Assembly (NCBI GenBank): GCA_015063795.1 | Contig: SVTL01000001.1 | Span: 299,614-363,613 of the forward strand | Reading direction: 5' to 3' | DNA length: 64,000 bases | From: Oscillospiraceae bacterium | GTDB lineage: Bacteria; Bacillota; Clostridia; Oscillospirales; CAG-272 | Part shown: in pieces, positions 8,901 through 16,958 of the stretch | Position numbering within the stretch: position 1 is the stretch's first letter | Layout of the letters: each line of letters starts with the position of its first letter | Made by a program: the position numbers and the translations under genes | Notes under the pieces: generated by a model | What the model was told of the DNA's origin: nothing | Databases searched by the model: none | Seen by the model: the letters and a program-made list of their open reading frames with translations, nothing else

Positions 8901-10400
8901 CATCTCGGGATCGCAATAGGTCAGGAAGCGGTCAACCACCTCGCCGTTTGTGATCTTCACCGCACCGATCTCGGTGATCTTGTCGGTCATGGCCGAAAGA
9001 CCGGTGGTCTCTATATCAAAGACAACGAAGGTGCCCGTGAACTTCTGATCGCTCTCGCCGTAGACCGCGCGCGCGGTGTCATCGACGTAATATGCCTCAA
9101 TGCCGTACAGAACCTTGAAATTGCGGTCGGGATTGGCTTTGGCCAGATCCTCTGCCTTGGCCATGGCGATGGGATAGGCCTGCAGCGTGCCGTGGTCGGT
9201 GATGGCAACAGCGGGATGCCCCATGTTGAAGGCGGTCTCCACCAGCTCCTCGGGCTTGATGATGGCATCCATGGTGGAGAGGTTGGTGTGAACGTGCAGC
9301 TCAACGCGCTTCTCCTCGGCCTTGTCGGTGCGGGCGATCCGCTTGATCTTGCAGAGGGAGGCGGGGCTTATGTAGATCTCGTTGTCGAATTTGTCTTTTT
9401 TCAGCGCGCCGAACAGCGCCACATAGCCGCCCTTACCGATGGCTTTCTTGATGGGAAAGGCCTCGTCGGTGGGGAGGTACATCTTGGCGTAAATGCTGTT
9501 GTCGCCGTCGGAAACGGCAAAGGTCACGCCGGTCTTGTCGCCCTTTTTGGTGGGGCGCTCGTCATAGAGAAAGGCCTTGCCGACGATAACGGCATTGCCG
9601 CTGGCGCTGCGGATGTTGCGGATCGGGATGGGCGAGATCTCAAACTCCTCGCCGAACACCGTCTCGGGGGAGGAGATGTCAAAGTGCCAGCGGCCGATGG
9701 CAACCTCGTTTTCACCCACCTCGAACAGGCAGTCGTCGTCATACACCGAAACGGCGCGGGGAAAGACCTCGCCCTGCGGTGCGGATGTCTGTGCTCCTGC
9801 ACCAACCGCATCCTCACTGCCGCTGTGACGGTGGACGGGAGGAGGCGGAGGCGGAGCCTTTGAAAGCATATCCATCTCTTTTTCGCGGATGAGACGGGTG
9901 AAGCGGACGCTGTCCTCCTCCTCTGAGGAGCCGATGATGGAAACGGCAAAGGACAGCGAAAATTCGTCTTTGATGATATCGGTAAGAACCTGGGGCGTTT
10001 CGGCCTTATAAAGAAGGTCCACACCACCGCCCGAAAAGGGAACGGTCACACGGATCTCATGGCCGTCAACCTCGGTCTTGCAGTTGTCGAGAAAGCCCTT
10101 GGAGACCTTGCCCAGTCGGAAGGACTCCTTGATGACCTCGGGCAGATAGTCGGGCGTAAAAAGGGAGCTGTCGTAAACGGGCACGATCCGCATATAGGAG
10201 AGTTCATACACGGTGCGGATCTCGTCCTCAATGGCATACAGCTCGTCCTTTGGTACCAGCGCGGGAAAAGAGACCTTGACCTCGATGGACTTGCTCTCGC
10301 GGCCGATTTTCAGTTCGACAACAGAAGCGTTTTTCAGAAAACGCTCGTGGTCAAAGCTCGGCACATACCGCTTAAATTTTTCCAAAAACTGAATCTGCAT
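5988..10400 (-). CDS. polC: DNA polymerase III PolC-type alpha subunit with built-in 3'-5' exonuclease
   Basis: At 1,470 residues it has normal PolC length. Order of parts: N-terminal domain and OB fold (about 1-360); PHP domain beginning at ELHVHTN (about 367) and AITDHGTLQAYP; a DnaQ-like exonuclease inserted in the PHP domain with VFDIETTG (about 463), HNANFDVGF and HHRAIADAEM (about 600); then the C-family polymerase core with PDIDLNFSGD (about 1000), whose Asp residues bind catalytic metal, and TTGQHPGG. It is the replicative polymerase of low-GC Gram-positives and proofreads by itself. The ATG follows the ispG stop codon directly, so it is translationally coupled as last gene of the pyrH operon. 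Confidence 0.98.
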   Translation of the reverse strand: MQIQFLEKFKRYVPSFDHERFLKNASVVELKIGRESKSIEVKVSFPALVPKDELYAIEDEIRTVYELSYMRIVPVYDSSLFTPDYLPEVIKESFRLGKVSKGFLDNCKTEVDGHEIRVTVPFSGGGVDLLYKAETPQVLTDIIKDEFSLSFAVSIIGSSEEEDSVRFTRLIREKEMDMLSKAPPPPPPVHRHSGSEDAVGAGAQTSAPQGEVFPRAVSVYDDDCLFEVGENEVAIGRWHFDISSPETVFGEEFEISPIPIRNIRSASGNAVIVGKAFLYDERPTKKGDKTGVTFAVSDGDNSIYAKMYLPTDEAFPIKKAIGKGGYVALFGALKKDKFDNEIYISPASLCKIKRIARTDKAEEKRVELHVHTNLSTMDAIIKPEELVETAFNMGHPAVAITDHGTLQAYPIAMAKAEDLAKANPDRNFKVLYGIEAYYVDDTARAVYGESDQKFTGTFVVFDIETTGLSAMTDKITEIGAVKITNGEVVDRFLTYCDPEMSIPPNIVELTGITDEMVKGAPKTKEAVSDFLAFIGNDILVAHNANFDVGFIRKACEDHRLPFENTYIDTVVMSRYVNPDLKRHKLDVIAKYYQFEEFNHHRAIADAEMLAKIFVRMGEKLSKEGVFTIAEMGNAMGERADPLKLRTNHMILLVKNKIGLKNLYKIMSEGELKYFYKHPRLPKSLLTNLREGLIIGSACEAGELFTALLGGKSEQELKSIASFYDYLEIQPLSNNAFMLDKGLVKDVEELKNLNRRIVELGEKMGKPVVATTDAHFLNEEDEIYRQILLHGQEFPDYGRKSSLYFRTTDEMLKEFSYLGEEKAYEVVVKNPRLIADMIEPVRPIPKGTYTPNIEGSDEELQTICYNTAKEIYGDPLPEIVEKRLEKELASIIKNGFAVLYIIAQKLVYKSVSLGYSVGSRGSVGSSFVATMAGISEVNPLPPHYVCPSCKHSEFITDGSCGSGFDLPDKTCPLCGAKYRSDGHDIPFETFLGFYGDKSPDIDLNFSGDVQAVAHKYTEELFGAENVFRAGTLTTLAEKTAYGYVMKYLESRKISLPKAEVERLKDGCVGVKRTTGQHPGGIIVVPAEYDVYEFTPIQHPPKDTNIITTHFPFVYLHDTILKLDILGHDVPTKLKMFEKYTGIGFADIPMNDRKVYELFQSTEPLGVTEQQIGAKVGTYGLPEFGTRFIQQVLLDAKPKNFADLLQISGLTHGTDVWLGNAKDLIDQGICDISQVVGTRDGIMLDLIRYGVENKTSFDVMEDVRKGNRKGLIYQHEQMLKEHGVPDWYIASCKKIKYMFPKAHAAAYVMSAIRLGWYKIYHPVAFYAGFFTVVPDGMDAEIITQPMDVLNGIMKELEAKGVKATQNEQKQLTALQLVRECRSRGIELLPVSFLKSDGKAFLPEGNNIRIPFSALPGLGENAAEKIIAEREKGIVHSVEDLQQCAKLSKSLMTLLEKNGVFEGMPMTNQITLF

Positions 10401-11486
10401 TCATTCACCTGCATTCAACCGTTCGATTTCTTCTAACAGCTCTTCGATCAGAGTTTCCTCGGGGATCATACGCACCTTTTTTCCCTTTTTGAACAGAAGA
10501 GCCTCGCCCTTGCCGCCTGCGATCCCGATGTCGGCACCGGCAGCCTCACCCGGACCGTTGACGGCACAGCCCATCAGAGCAATGTCCAGATGACGCTTGG
10601 GCGTGATGGATTCCAGCGCTTTTTCCACCCGATTGGCCAGATCGATCAGATCGATGCAGGTGCGTCCGCAGGTGGGGCAGGAGATCAGATTGAACTGCTT
10701 TTCTTCGGAAAGCGAGAGGGAAGCGAGCAGCTTTTTCGCTTCCTCCACCTCGCGGACGGGGTGGTCGGTCAAAGAGATGCGGAGCGTGTCGCCGATGCCG
10801 TCGCAGAGGAGAGAGCCGATGCCCACAAAGGACTTGATGCTTCCCTTGGACACCGTTCCCGATTCGGTCACGCCGATGTGGATGGGGTACTCGGTCTGCT
10901 CGGCAACCATTCTGGTGGCACGGATCATGGTCCGCACGTCCGAGGACTTGACAGCGACAACGATGTTGTCATAGTCGTTTTTCTCCACCTCGCGGACATT
11001 GAGAAGGGCGCTTTCGGCCAAAGCCTCGGCGCAGACACGGTCGTATCTGGCCAGCACTTCCTTTTGCAGCGAGCCGCTGTTGACACCCACGCGGATGGGA
11101 ATGTTTTTGACCTTGCAGGCATTGACCACCGCTTTGATGCGGCCGCTGTCGCCGATGTTGCCGGGGTTGATGCGGATCTTGTCCGCGCCGGCATCCACCG
11201 CCTCGATGGCGAGACGGTAGTCAAAATGGATGTCGGCAACCAGCGGCAGATCGGGATAGGCGTTTTTGACTGCTTCCACGGTTTTTGCACACGCATGATC
11301 GGGATAGGCCATACGGACGATCCGGCAGCCTGCTGCTTGAAGCTGTCCGATCTGCGTCAGCGTAGCGGTGACATCGTGCGGATCGGTGTTGGTCATCGAT
11401 TGTATGGCAATGGGACGGTCAAGCCCGATCGCGGTCTTACCGATCGCGGTCAGGCGGCTTTTGCGTCTGAACGAATTGTATTCCAT
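10401..11486 (-). CDS. ispG: 4-hydroxy-3-methylbut-2-en-1-yl diphosphate synthase
   Basis: A 361-residue GcpE/IspG protein. It converts 2-C-methyl-erythritol 2,4-cyclodiphosphate to HMBPP in the MEP isoprenoid pathway, using a [4Fe-4S] cluster and reduced ferredoxin or flavodoxin. The N-terminal TIM barrel carries MTNTDPHDV and HIGVTESGT. The C-terminal cluster domain shows SCPTCGRTCIDL (about 268) and GCAVNGPGEA (about 307), giving the three cysteine ligands and the downstream Glu. It lies in the same operon as dxr, uppS and cdsA, linking isoprenoid precursor supply to undecaprenyl phosphate. Length is normal for the short bacterial form. Confidence 0.97.
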   Translation of the reverse strand: MEYNSFRRKSRLTAIGKTAIGLDRPIAIQSMTNTDPHDVTATLTQIGQLQAAGCRIVRMAYPDHACAKTVEAVKNAYPDLPLVADIHFDYRLAIEAVDAGADKIRINPGNIGDSGRIKAVVNACKVKNIPIRVGVNSGSLQKEVLARYDRVCAEALAESALLNVREVEKNDYDNIVVAVKSSDVRTMIRATRMVAEQTEYPIHIGVTESGTVSKGSIKSFVGIGSLLCDGIGDTLRISLTDHPVREVEEAKKLLASLSLSEEKQFNLISCPTCGRTCIDLIDLANRVEKALESITPKRHLDIALMGCAVNGPGEAAGADIGIAGGKGEALLFKKGKKVRMIPEETLIEELLEEIERLNAGE

Positions 11487-11501
11487 CGGATAGCCTTTCT
11501 C

Positions 11502-12554
11502 TCAGGAAAAAAGAGTGAAAATGTCTTTGAAGGTGACAACCACCATCAACAGCATCAGCAGAGCGAGTCCGATAAAGTGGATCATGCCCTCGGTGTCCTG
11601 CTTGATGGGCTTGCCGCGGATCATTTCAAGAAGGATGAAGACGATGCGTCCGCCGTCCAGAGCGGGGAGGGGGAGAAGATTGAAGATGCCCAGATTGAGG
11701 GCGATGATCGAGCAAAGGAATCCCAGATCGGCAAGCCCGCTTTGAGCGGCCGTACCGATGGCGCTGGTCACGCCGACAGGCCCCGAAACGCTTTCAAAGC
11801 CGATCTGCCCGGTGACCAGATAGACCAGCGATCGCCAGATCAGCTCCACATAAGCGACCGAGCGGTAAAAGGTGAATTTGATCACGGTGAGAGGCGTTTT
11901 GTCCACCAGCCCCACGCGGAAGTCCACCAGCCCCATGCTCATGCCGCTTTCGCTGGCGGTGGGGAAGACCACATCGCAAAGAACCAGCGTTTCGCCCTTT
12001 CGCACAACGGTCAGATCCACCGGCTGATTGCCTGCAAACATGATCTCGTAAGCCAGCTGATCGGCAATGTGAACGCTTTTGCCGTTGACCTTTGTGACCG
12101 TATCGCCTACCTGAAGCCCGTAATCGACCGAGGTGGAGGCGTCCACAAATTCTCGAACCTCCGTTGAGCCCAGGTTGGGGGTAAGCACAACCAGCAGAAA
12201 AACCAGAACAAAGCCGAGCAGAAGATTCATGAATGAGCCGGCGGCCAGAATGATCAGCCTTTGCCAGGCGGGCTTTTTCTCCAAAGAGTTGGGATCGTCG
12301 CTCTCCTCATCCTCGCCGTACATGGAAACAAAGCCGCCGAAGGGCAGCAGACGCAGCGAATAGGCGATGTCGGTTTTTTTAGAGGTATGAGAGAAGAGCT
12401 TCGGTCCCATGCCGAGGGCGAATTCCTTGATGCGGACATGGAACAGACGGGCGGTGAGGTAATGACCAAGCTCGTGAACGAAGATAAGCACACCGAAGAC
12501 AAGCAGGGCAGTCAGGATGGTGAAAACGGTTGAGATGGCGATCAGCTCCTTCAA
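11502..12554 (-). CDS. rseP: Site-2 intramembrane zinc metalloprotease, RseP/RasP family
   Basis: A membrane protease of about 350 residues that cleaves transmembrane segments of anti-sigma factors and remnant signal peptides. HELGH (about residue 28) in the first helix supplies two zinc His and the catalytic Glu. A PDZ domain spans about 115-190 (VGDTVTKVNGKSVHIADQLA), and the last helices contain NLLPLPALDGGRI (about 301) with the third ligand Asp. It overlaps the dxr stop. No ATG exists before the first helix; the frame can begin at the TTG at 12554 (TTGA overlap with dxr), or at a rarer codon a few positions on, where AAGGAG is better spaced. The exact start is therefore uncertain. Confidence 0.95.
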   Translation of the reverse strand: MKELIAISTVFTILTALLVFGVLIFVHELGHYLTARLFHVRIKEFALGMGPKLFSHTSKKTDIAYSLRLLPFGGFVSMYGEDEESDDPNSLEKKPAWQRLIILAAGSFMNLLLGFVLVFLLVVLTPNLGSTEVREFVDASTSVDYGLQVGDTVTKVNGKSVHIADQLAYEIMFAGNQPVDLTVVRKGETLVLCDVVFPTASESGMSMGLVDFRVGLVDKTPLTVIKFTFYRSVAYVELIWRSLVYLVTGQIGFESVSGPVGVTSAIGTAAQSGLADLGFLCSIIALNLGIFNLLPLPALDGGRIVFILLEMIRGKPIKQDTEGMIHFIGLALLMLLMVVVTFKDIFTLFS

Positions 12555-13702
12555 GCAATGCGGTTGTGGAAAGCTTCATAGGCCGCTCTCTCGGCGCTTG
12601 CCACATCCTCCAGCGAGAGGAGGGGAGCATCGGGAACGGCGTTGACGGTTTCCTCCACCAGCGTAAAGATGTCGGTGAAGGAGATCTTTTTGTCGAGATA
12701 GGCGGAAACGGCCAATTCATCGGCCAGATTGAGAACGGCAGGAGAAATACCGCCCTTTTGCAGGACCTTACGGGCGAGGGGGAGAAGGGTAAAGGTCTCC
12801 TCGTCGGGCTCATAGAAGCTCAACGAGCCCAGCTTTGCCAGATTCAGCGGCGGCAGAGAGGTCTCCTTCCGCACACCGCCCGTCAGCGCATACTGGATGC
12901 AGGAGCGCATATCGGGCACACTCATCTGCGCGATGACCGTATGATCAATGTACTCCACTGCGGAGTGAATTATGCTCTCGCGGTGAATCACGATGTCGAT
13001 TTTTTCAGCAGGAACGCCGAACAGACGGACGGCCTCGATCAATTCAAAGCCCTTGTTCATCAGCGTGGCTGAATCGACGGTGATGCGTCTGCCCATCTTC
13101 CAGGTGGGATGCGCGAGAGTCTGTTCGGGCGTGACGGCGGCCAGCTCGTGCTTTTTTTTGCCGAAGAAGGGACCGCCCGAGGCGGTGAGCAGAATGCGGC
13201 TGACCGTTGACGGATCCTCGCCTCTCAGGCACTGCGCCATGGCACAGTGCTCGCTGTCCACGGGAAGAATGGTGACACCCTTGGCCCTTGCCTCCGCCAG
13301 AATCAGCTCTCCTGCGATCACAAGAGTTTCCTTGTTGGCCAATGCCACGTTTTTGCCCGAGCGGATGGCAGCCAGCGTGACGGACAGTCCGTTCCGTCCG
13401 ATCAGAGAATTGAGAACGATGGGGGAAGAACAGCGGTCGATCATCTCCTCGTTGCTCTCTTTGCCGGCAAGAATGACCGTTGACGTATCGGCCACACGGA
13501 TTTTCAGCTCTCTTGCGGCCTCCTCGTCGAATATCGCGCAAACGGAAGGCGAAAAGGCACGGATCTGCTGTTCAACTATGGGAAGATTGCTTCCGAACGA
13601 GGAGATCGCTTCGATGCGGAGATTGTGTTTTTGGGCAACGTCGGTGGCTTGTCTGCCGATGGAGCCGGTGGAGCCGGCAAGGATCATGCTTGTGTATTCC
13701 AT
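12551..13702 (-). CDS. dxr: 1-deoxy-D-xylulose 5-phosphate reductoisomerase
   Basis: This enzyme makes MEP from DXP with NADPH, the committed step of the non-mevalonate pathway. It has 383 residues from the ATG at 13702, which has AAAGGA upstream; a longer open frame to 13843 has no start signals. The NADPH loop GSTGSIG lies near residues 10-16. The metal and substrate site is seen as VDSEHCAMAQCL (about 150) and ITVDSATLMNKGFE (about 207). The C-terminal helical domain is complete. A hairpin between cdsA and dxr could reduce transcription into this gene. It overlaps rseP downstream. Confidence 0.97.
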   Translation of the reverse strand: MEYTSMILAGSTGSIGRQATDVAQKHNLRIEAISSFGSNLPIVEQQIRAFSPSVCAIFDEEAARELKIRVADTSTVILAGKESNEEMIDRCSSPIVLNSLIGRNGLSVTLAAIRSGKNVALANKETLVIAGELILAEARAKGVTILPVDSEHCAMAQCLRGEDPSTVSRILLTASGGPFFGKKKHELAAVTPEQTLAHPTWKMGRRITVDSATLMNKGFELIEAVRLFGVPAEKIDIVIHRESIIHSAVEYIDHTVIAQMSVPDMRSCIQYALTGGVRKETSLPPLNLAKLGSLSFYEPDEETFTLLPLARKVLQKGGISPAVLNLADELAVSAYLDKKISFTDIFTLVEETVNAVPDAPLLSLEDVASAERAAYEAFHNRIA

Positions 13703-13759
13703 GAGCTTGTAGTCCTTTATCTTCAACGTGATGATGCAAAGGGGCAGAGACATGCTCTG

Positions 13760-13799
13760 AGAAAGAAAAGGGCTGTCGCTGAACGACTGCCCCACTTTT
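13760..13799 (-). terminator. Internal intrinsic terminator/attenuator between cdsA and dxr
   Basis: GGGCTGTCG (13770-13778) pairs with CGACTGCCC (13784-13792) around a five-base loop. On the minus strand TTTTCTTTC follows; the plus-strand side also ends in a T run, so it may act in both directions. Confidence 0.65.
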
Positions 13800-13814
13800 T
13801 TTGATAAAACGCAG

Positions 13815-14651
13815 TTAGGAGAGGATGGGAGAAACAAATTCAAAGATGGCGCAGATCATATAAAGGAAGGGGGAAACGGCGATCATTGAGTCACAGCGGT
13901 CAAGAAAGCCGCCGTGACCGGGCAGGACGTTTCCGAAATCTTTGATTTGGTATTTTCGCTTGATGCTGGAAAAGATCAGATCGCCGAACTGGCTCACACA
14001 GGCGGAAACCAGTCCGAGGAAGGCCAGCGAGAGATAGTTGAGCTGCTCGCCGAACCATCTTTCCAAGAAGAGGCCGAAGATCAGAAAGGCGATGATGCAG
14101 AAGAGCGTGCCGCCCACAGCACCCTCCACCGTTTTCTTCGGGCTGACCTCGGGGCAGAGCTTGTGCTTGCCGAAAAAGCGTCCGGTCAGATAGGCGAAAA
14201 TATCGGTGGTGAAGCAGGCAACAAAGATCGAAAGATACATATACTTGCCGCCGGGCAGGTCGCGGAGAAGCACGATGCTGGTGAAGCCCATGACGATGAA
14301 AAAGGTCATCGTGAAGAGAATGGCGGCTTCGTCCAGCGGATAGTCCCGCTTGGAGAGCATCGAAAGGCAGAGCAGAGAGAACATATAGAGAAAGAAAATG
14401 CCCGTTGCCACAACGATGAAATTGTCCTTTGTCTGGCTCAGCCGCGCCAGCGCAGGCAGCACGGCGGCGATCAGATAGGCAGGGATGGTTTCGGCGATGC
14501 GCTTTGTCTGGCCGATGCAGCGAATGATCTCATTCATGGCGATCACCGTGATAGCCGAAACGGCGGCGACAAACAGCCATGTGTGGGAAAGATAGAGAAT
14601 GGGCAGCAGCAGAGCAAAGGCAATGACAGCCGTGATGGTACGCTTTAGCAT
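13815..14651 (-). CDS. cdsA: Phosphatidate cytidylyltransferase
   Basis: A 278-residue integral membrane enzyme with about seven or eight helices. It makes CDP-diacylglycerol from phosphatidic acid and CTP, the branch point for anionic phospholipids. The family signature is near the C terminus: SPKKTVEGAVGG (about 172), then FGDLIFSSIKRKYQIKDFGN and LPGHGGFLDRCDSM (about 225-260), which hold the metal-binding Asp residues. It sits between uppS and dxr in the usual Firmicute order. About 20 bases separate it from uppS. Confidence 0.97.
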   Translation of the reverse strand: MLKRTITAVIAFALLLPILYLSHTWLFVAAVSAITVIAMNEIIRCIGQTKRIAETIPAYLIAAVLPALARLSQTKDNFIVVATGIFFLYMFSLLCLSMLSKRDYPLDEAAILFTMTFFIVMGFTSIVLLRDLPGGKYMYLSIFVACFTTDIFAYLTGRFFGKHKLCPEVSPKKTVEGAVGGTLFCIIAFLIFGLFLERWFGEQLNYLSLAFLGLVSACVSQFGDLIFSSIKRKYQIKDFGNVLPGHGGFLDRCDSMIAVSPFLYMICAIFEFVSPILS

Positions 14652-14672
14652 GAAAGGTTACACTCCGTCAGG

Positions 14673-15407
14673 TCATTTGTTCACAAGGCCGCCGAAACGG
14701 CGCTTGCGCTGTGAAAAAGCGGCAATGGCCTTTTCCAGCTCGGCCTCATCGAAATCGGGCCAGAGGGCAGGGGTGGCATAAAACTCGGCATAGGCCGCCT
14801 GCCAGAGAAGAAAATTGGACAGACGCATTTCGCCTGCCGTGCGCACGATCAGGTCGAGGGGGGGACAGGGCGCGGTGTCAAGATGACGGGAAATGTCCTC
14901 TTCGGTCAGCATGGTCTTGCCCTCTGCCAAGGCCTTGTTGGCAGCGCGGACGATCTCGTCGCGGCCTCCGTAATTGAGAGCGGTGTTAAGCATCCAGCGG
15001 TTGCCGGCCGAATCGCGGACAAGATCCTCGATCATGGCAGCGACCTTGTCGCCGAAGCGGGAATAGTCGCCGATGAAGCGGAAGCGGACGTTATCCTCCT
15101 CCATGATCCTGCGCGCTTTTTTGATGTATTCGTGCAGAAGTGAGGTCAGCGCCTCGATCTCCTTTTGGGGACGGGACCAGTTTTCGGTGGAAAAGGCATA
15201 GATGGTCATGCAGGGGATCTGCCTTTTAAAGACCAGCGTGGCGATGTCAAACATGGTCTTGGCGCCCTGCACGTGCCCATACTCACGGGGCATACCGCGC
15301 TTCTGCGCCCAGCGCCCGTTTCCGTCCATAATAAAAGCAATATGGGCCAGGCGGCTTTCGGATTGACCGATGCCGCCCGGCACGTTTTCTCTATGATTGA
15401 GATTCAT
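14673..15407 (-). CDS. uppS: Isoprenyl transferase (undecaprenyl diphosphate synthase)
   Basis: A 244-residue cis-prenyltransferase that adds isopentenyl diphosphate units to farnesyl diphosphate to make the C55 lipid carrier of peptidoglycan and wall polymers. HIAFIMDGNGRWAQKRG (about 22-38) contains the catalytic Asp28. GGRDEIVRA and DLIVRTAGEMRLSNFLLWQ carry the IPP-binding Arg and Ser residues. The ATG overlaps the frr stop codon by one base, so translation is coupled. It draws on the isoprenoid precursors made by Dxr and IspG of the same operon. Confidence 0.97.
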   Translation of the reverse strand: MNLNHRENVPGGIGQSESRLAHIAFIMDGNGRWAQKRGMPREYGHVQGAKTMFDIATLVFKRQIPCMTIYAFSTENWSRPQKEIEALTSLLHEYIKKARRIMEEDNVRFRFIGDYSRFGDKVAAMIEDLVRDSAGNRWMLNTALNYGGRDEIVRAANKALAEGKTMLTEEDISRHLDTAPCPPLDLIVRTAGEMRLSNFLLWQAAYAEFYATPALWPDFDEAELEKAIAAFSQRKRRFGGLVNK

Positions 15408-15961
15408 CAGATCTCCATGATTTCCTTGGTTTTCTTAGCCGTGACGCCGTCGATTTCCTTGATGTACTTATCGGTCAGATCCTGCATCGACTTTTCGGAC
15501 AGCTTCTGCTCGTCCTCGGTCATCTCGCTCTTTTTCTTCATGTCCTTGCACTTGTCGTTGAAGTCGCGGCGGATGTTGCGGATGGCAACCTTCACATCCT
15601 CACCCATCTTGGCAACCTGCTTGGACAGCTCTTTGCGGCGCTCCTCGGTCAGCGGAGGAAAGGCGATGCGGAGAACCTTACCGTCGTTCTGAGGGGTGAT
15701 GCCCAGATCGGAGGCGATGATGGCGCGCTCGATGGTCTTCAGCGTGCTGGCGTCCCAGGGAGAGATGGCCAGCGTGCGGGGATCGGGAACCTTGATCTCG
15801 GCCATTTGGTTGATGGCGGTGGGGGTACCGTAATAGTCAACACGGATTTTGTCGAGGACAGCGGCGTTGGCTCTGCCGACACGGATGCCGTTCAGATCCT
15901 CTTCGTATTTGGCAATGGATTTTTTCATCTTGGCTTCAAAGTCTTTGGTTTCCAGTTTCAT
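15407..15961 (-). CDS. frr: Ribosome recycling factor
   Basis: A 184-residue protein, the standard length for RRF, which splits post-termination ribosomes together with EF-G. It contains LNGIRVGRANAAVLDKIRVDY near the start, then VPDPRTLAISPWD and the helical C-terminal RRKELSKQVAKMGED. The ATG at 15961 follows AAGGAGG at eight bases; eight extra in-frame codons upstream have no ribosome binding site. It follows pyrH in the conserved gene order and overlaps uppS by one base. Confidence 0.98.
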   Translation of the reverse strand: MKLETKDFEAKMKKSIAKYEEDLNGIRVGRANAAVLDKIRVDYYGTPTAINQMAEIKVPDPRTLAISPWDASTLKTIERAIIASDLGITPQNDGKVLRIAFPPLTEERRKELSKQVAKMGEDVKVAIRNIRRDFNDKCKDMKKKSEMTEDEQKLSEKSMQDLTDKYIKEIDGVTAKKTKEIMEI

Positions 15962-16028
15962 GGTAAGTGCCTCCTTATAAATCAAACTTTAATCAAATGC
16001 AGGTGTAAGGGAAGGGTGTGCGCCGTGA

Positions 16029-16748
16029 TTACTGAACGATCGTGCCGATCTTCTCGCCGCAGATGGCGCGGATGATGTTGTGGGGCTCATCGAGTCCGAA
16101 GAGAAGGATCGGGATCTTGTTGTCCATACTGAACGAGGTTGCGGTGGAGTCCATGGCGCCGAGACGCTGGGAGAGAATGTCGGTGTAATGGATTTCGGAG
16201 AGCTTTTTGGCGGAGGGGTCAAGCTTGGGGTCAGCGGTGTACACGCCGTCGATGTTCTTGGCCATCAGCACGATGTCCGCACCGATTTCGGCTGCACGCA
16301 GGACTGCGGCGGTGTCTGTGGAGAAGAAGGGGCTGCCGATGCCGCATCCGAAGATGACGACCAGACCCTTGTCCAGATGAGAAACGGCCTTGTTGCGGAT
16401 GTAAGGCTCAGCGCACTCCTTCATTTCGATGGCGGTCATCACGCGTGTGCCGACGCCGAGGCTTTCCAGCGAATCCTGGAGAGCGAGAGAGTTGATGACC
16501 GTGGCCAGCATCCCCATGTGGTCAGCGCGGGTGCGGTCCATTTTACCGCCCTGGCGTCCGCGCCAGATGTTGCCGCCGCCGACCACGATGCCTACCTGAA
16601 CGCCCATGTCGGTGCATTCCTTGATCACATCGCAGATCTGGCTGACAAAATCGTAATTCAAAATTTCACCCGGCTTGCCTCCGCGGGCAAGGGCTTCGCC
16701 GGAAAGCTTGAGAAGAATCCGCTTGTAAACAGGTTTACCTTGATTCAT
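16029..16748 (-). CDS. pyrH: Uridylate kinase (UMP kinase)
   Basis: A 239-residue amino-acid-kinase-family protein that phosphorylates UMP to [12 protein letters not shown] (about 8-16), [13 protein letters not shown] (about 55-67) and [20 protein letters not shown] are the phosphate and UMP contacts. [18 protein letters not shown] and [15 protein letters not shown] form the nucleotide half. It is the first gene of the operon ending in polC, under a clear sigma-A promoter about 50 bases upstream. Its product feeds UDP-sugars for wall synthesis and pyrimidines for nucleic acids. Confidence 0.98.
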   Translation of the reverse strand: MNQGKPVYKRILLKLSGEALARGGKPGEILNYDFVSQICDVIKECTDMGVQVGIVVGGGNIWRGRQGGKMDRTRADHMGMLATVINSLALQDSLESLGVGTRVMTAIEMKECAEPYIRNKAVSHLDKGLVVIFGCGIGSPFFSTDTAAVLRAAEIGADIVLMAKNIDGVYTADPKLDPSAKKLSEIHYTDILSQRLGAMDSTATSFSMDNKIPILLFGLDEPHNIIRAICGEKIGTIVQ

Positions 16749-16798
16749 AAAAAACGACCTCGCAATTGGATTTTGTGTCAGAATATACTATCTATACT

Positions 16799-16827
16799 AC
16801 TATATCACAGTTTTAAGAAAAAATCAA
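16799..16827 (-). promoter_or_regulatory. Sigma-A promoter of the pyrH-polC operon
   Basis: On the minus strand -35 TTGATT (16822-16827), a 17-base spacer and -10 TATAGT (16799-16804). Confidence 0.8.
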
Positions 16828-16885
16828 GTAGAAAATATGAAGGACATACATCGATTTGGCAGAGAGCGAAAAAAGCAAAAAGCAC

Positions 16886-16914
16886 TTGCCAAACGGTGGA
16901 AAATGCGGTACAAT
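16886..16914 (+). promoter_or_regulatory. Sigma-A promoter of the membrane-protein gene at 16959
   Basis: TTGCCA (16886-16891), 17-base spacer, TACAAT (16909-16914), about 45 bases before the start codon. Confidence 0.75.
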
Positions 16915-16958
16915 ACAAGAAAAGACACCATGCACAAGCAACGCTTGCGGAGGAAAAA

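Noticed and set aside
5892-9863. Long plus-strand open frames (648 and 609 codons) opposite polC
   Set aside because: They are antisense shadows of the polC reading frame, with no ribosome binding site and low-complexity translations; the minus-strand gene is complete and conserved.
10590-12167. 525-codon plus-strand frame opposite ispG and rseP
   Set aside because: Antisense shadow. Both minus-strand genes have intact catalytic motifs.
16080-16958. N-terminal extension of the frame ending at 17726
   Set aside because: It is antisense to pyrH and spans two promoters; the ATG at 16959 with GGAGG and a membrane helix is the true start.
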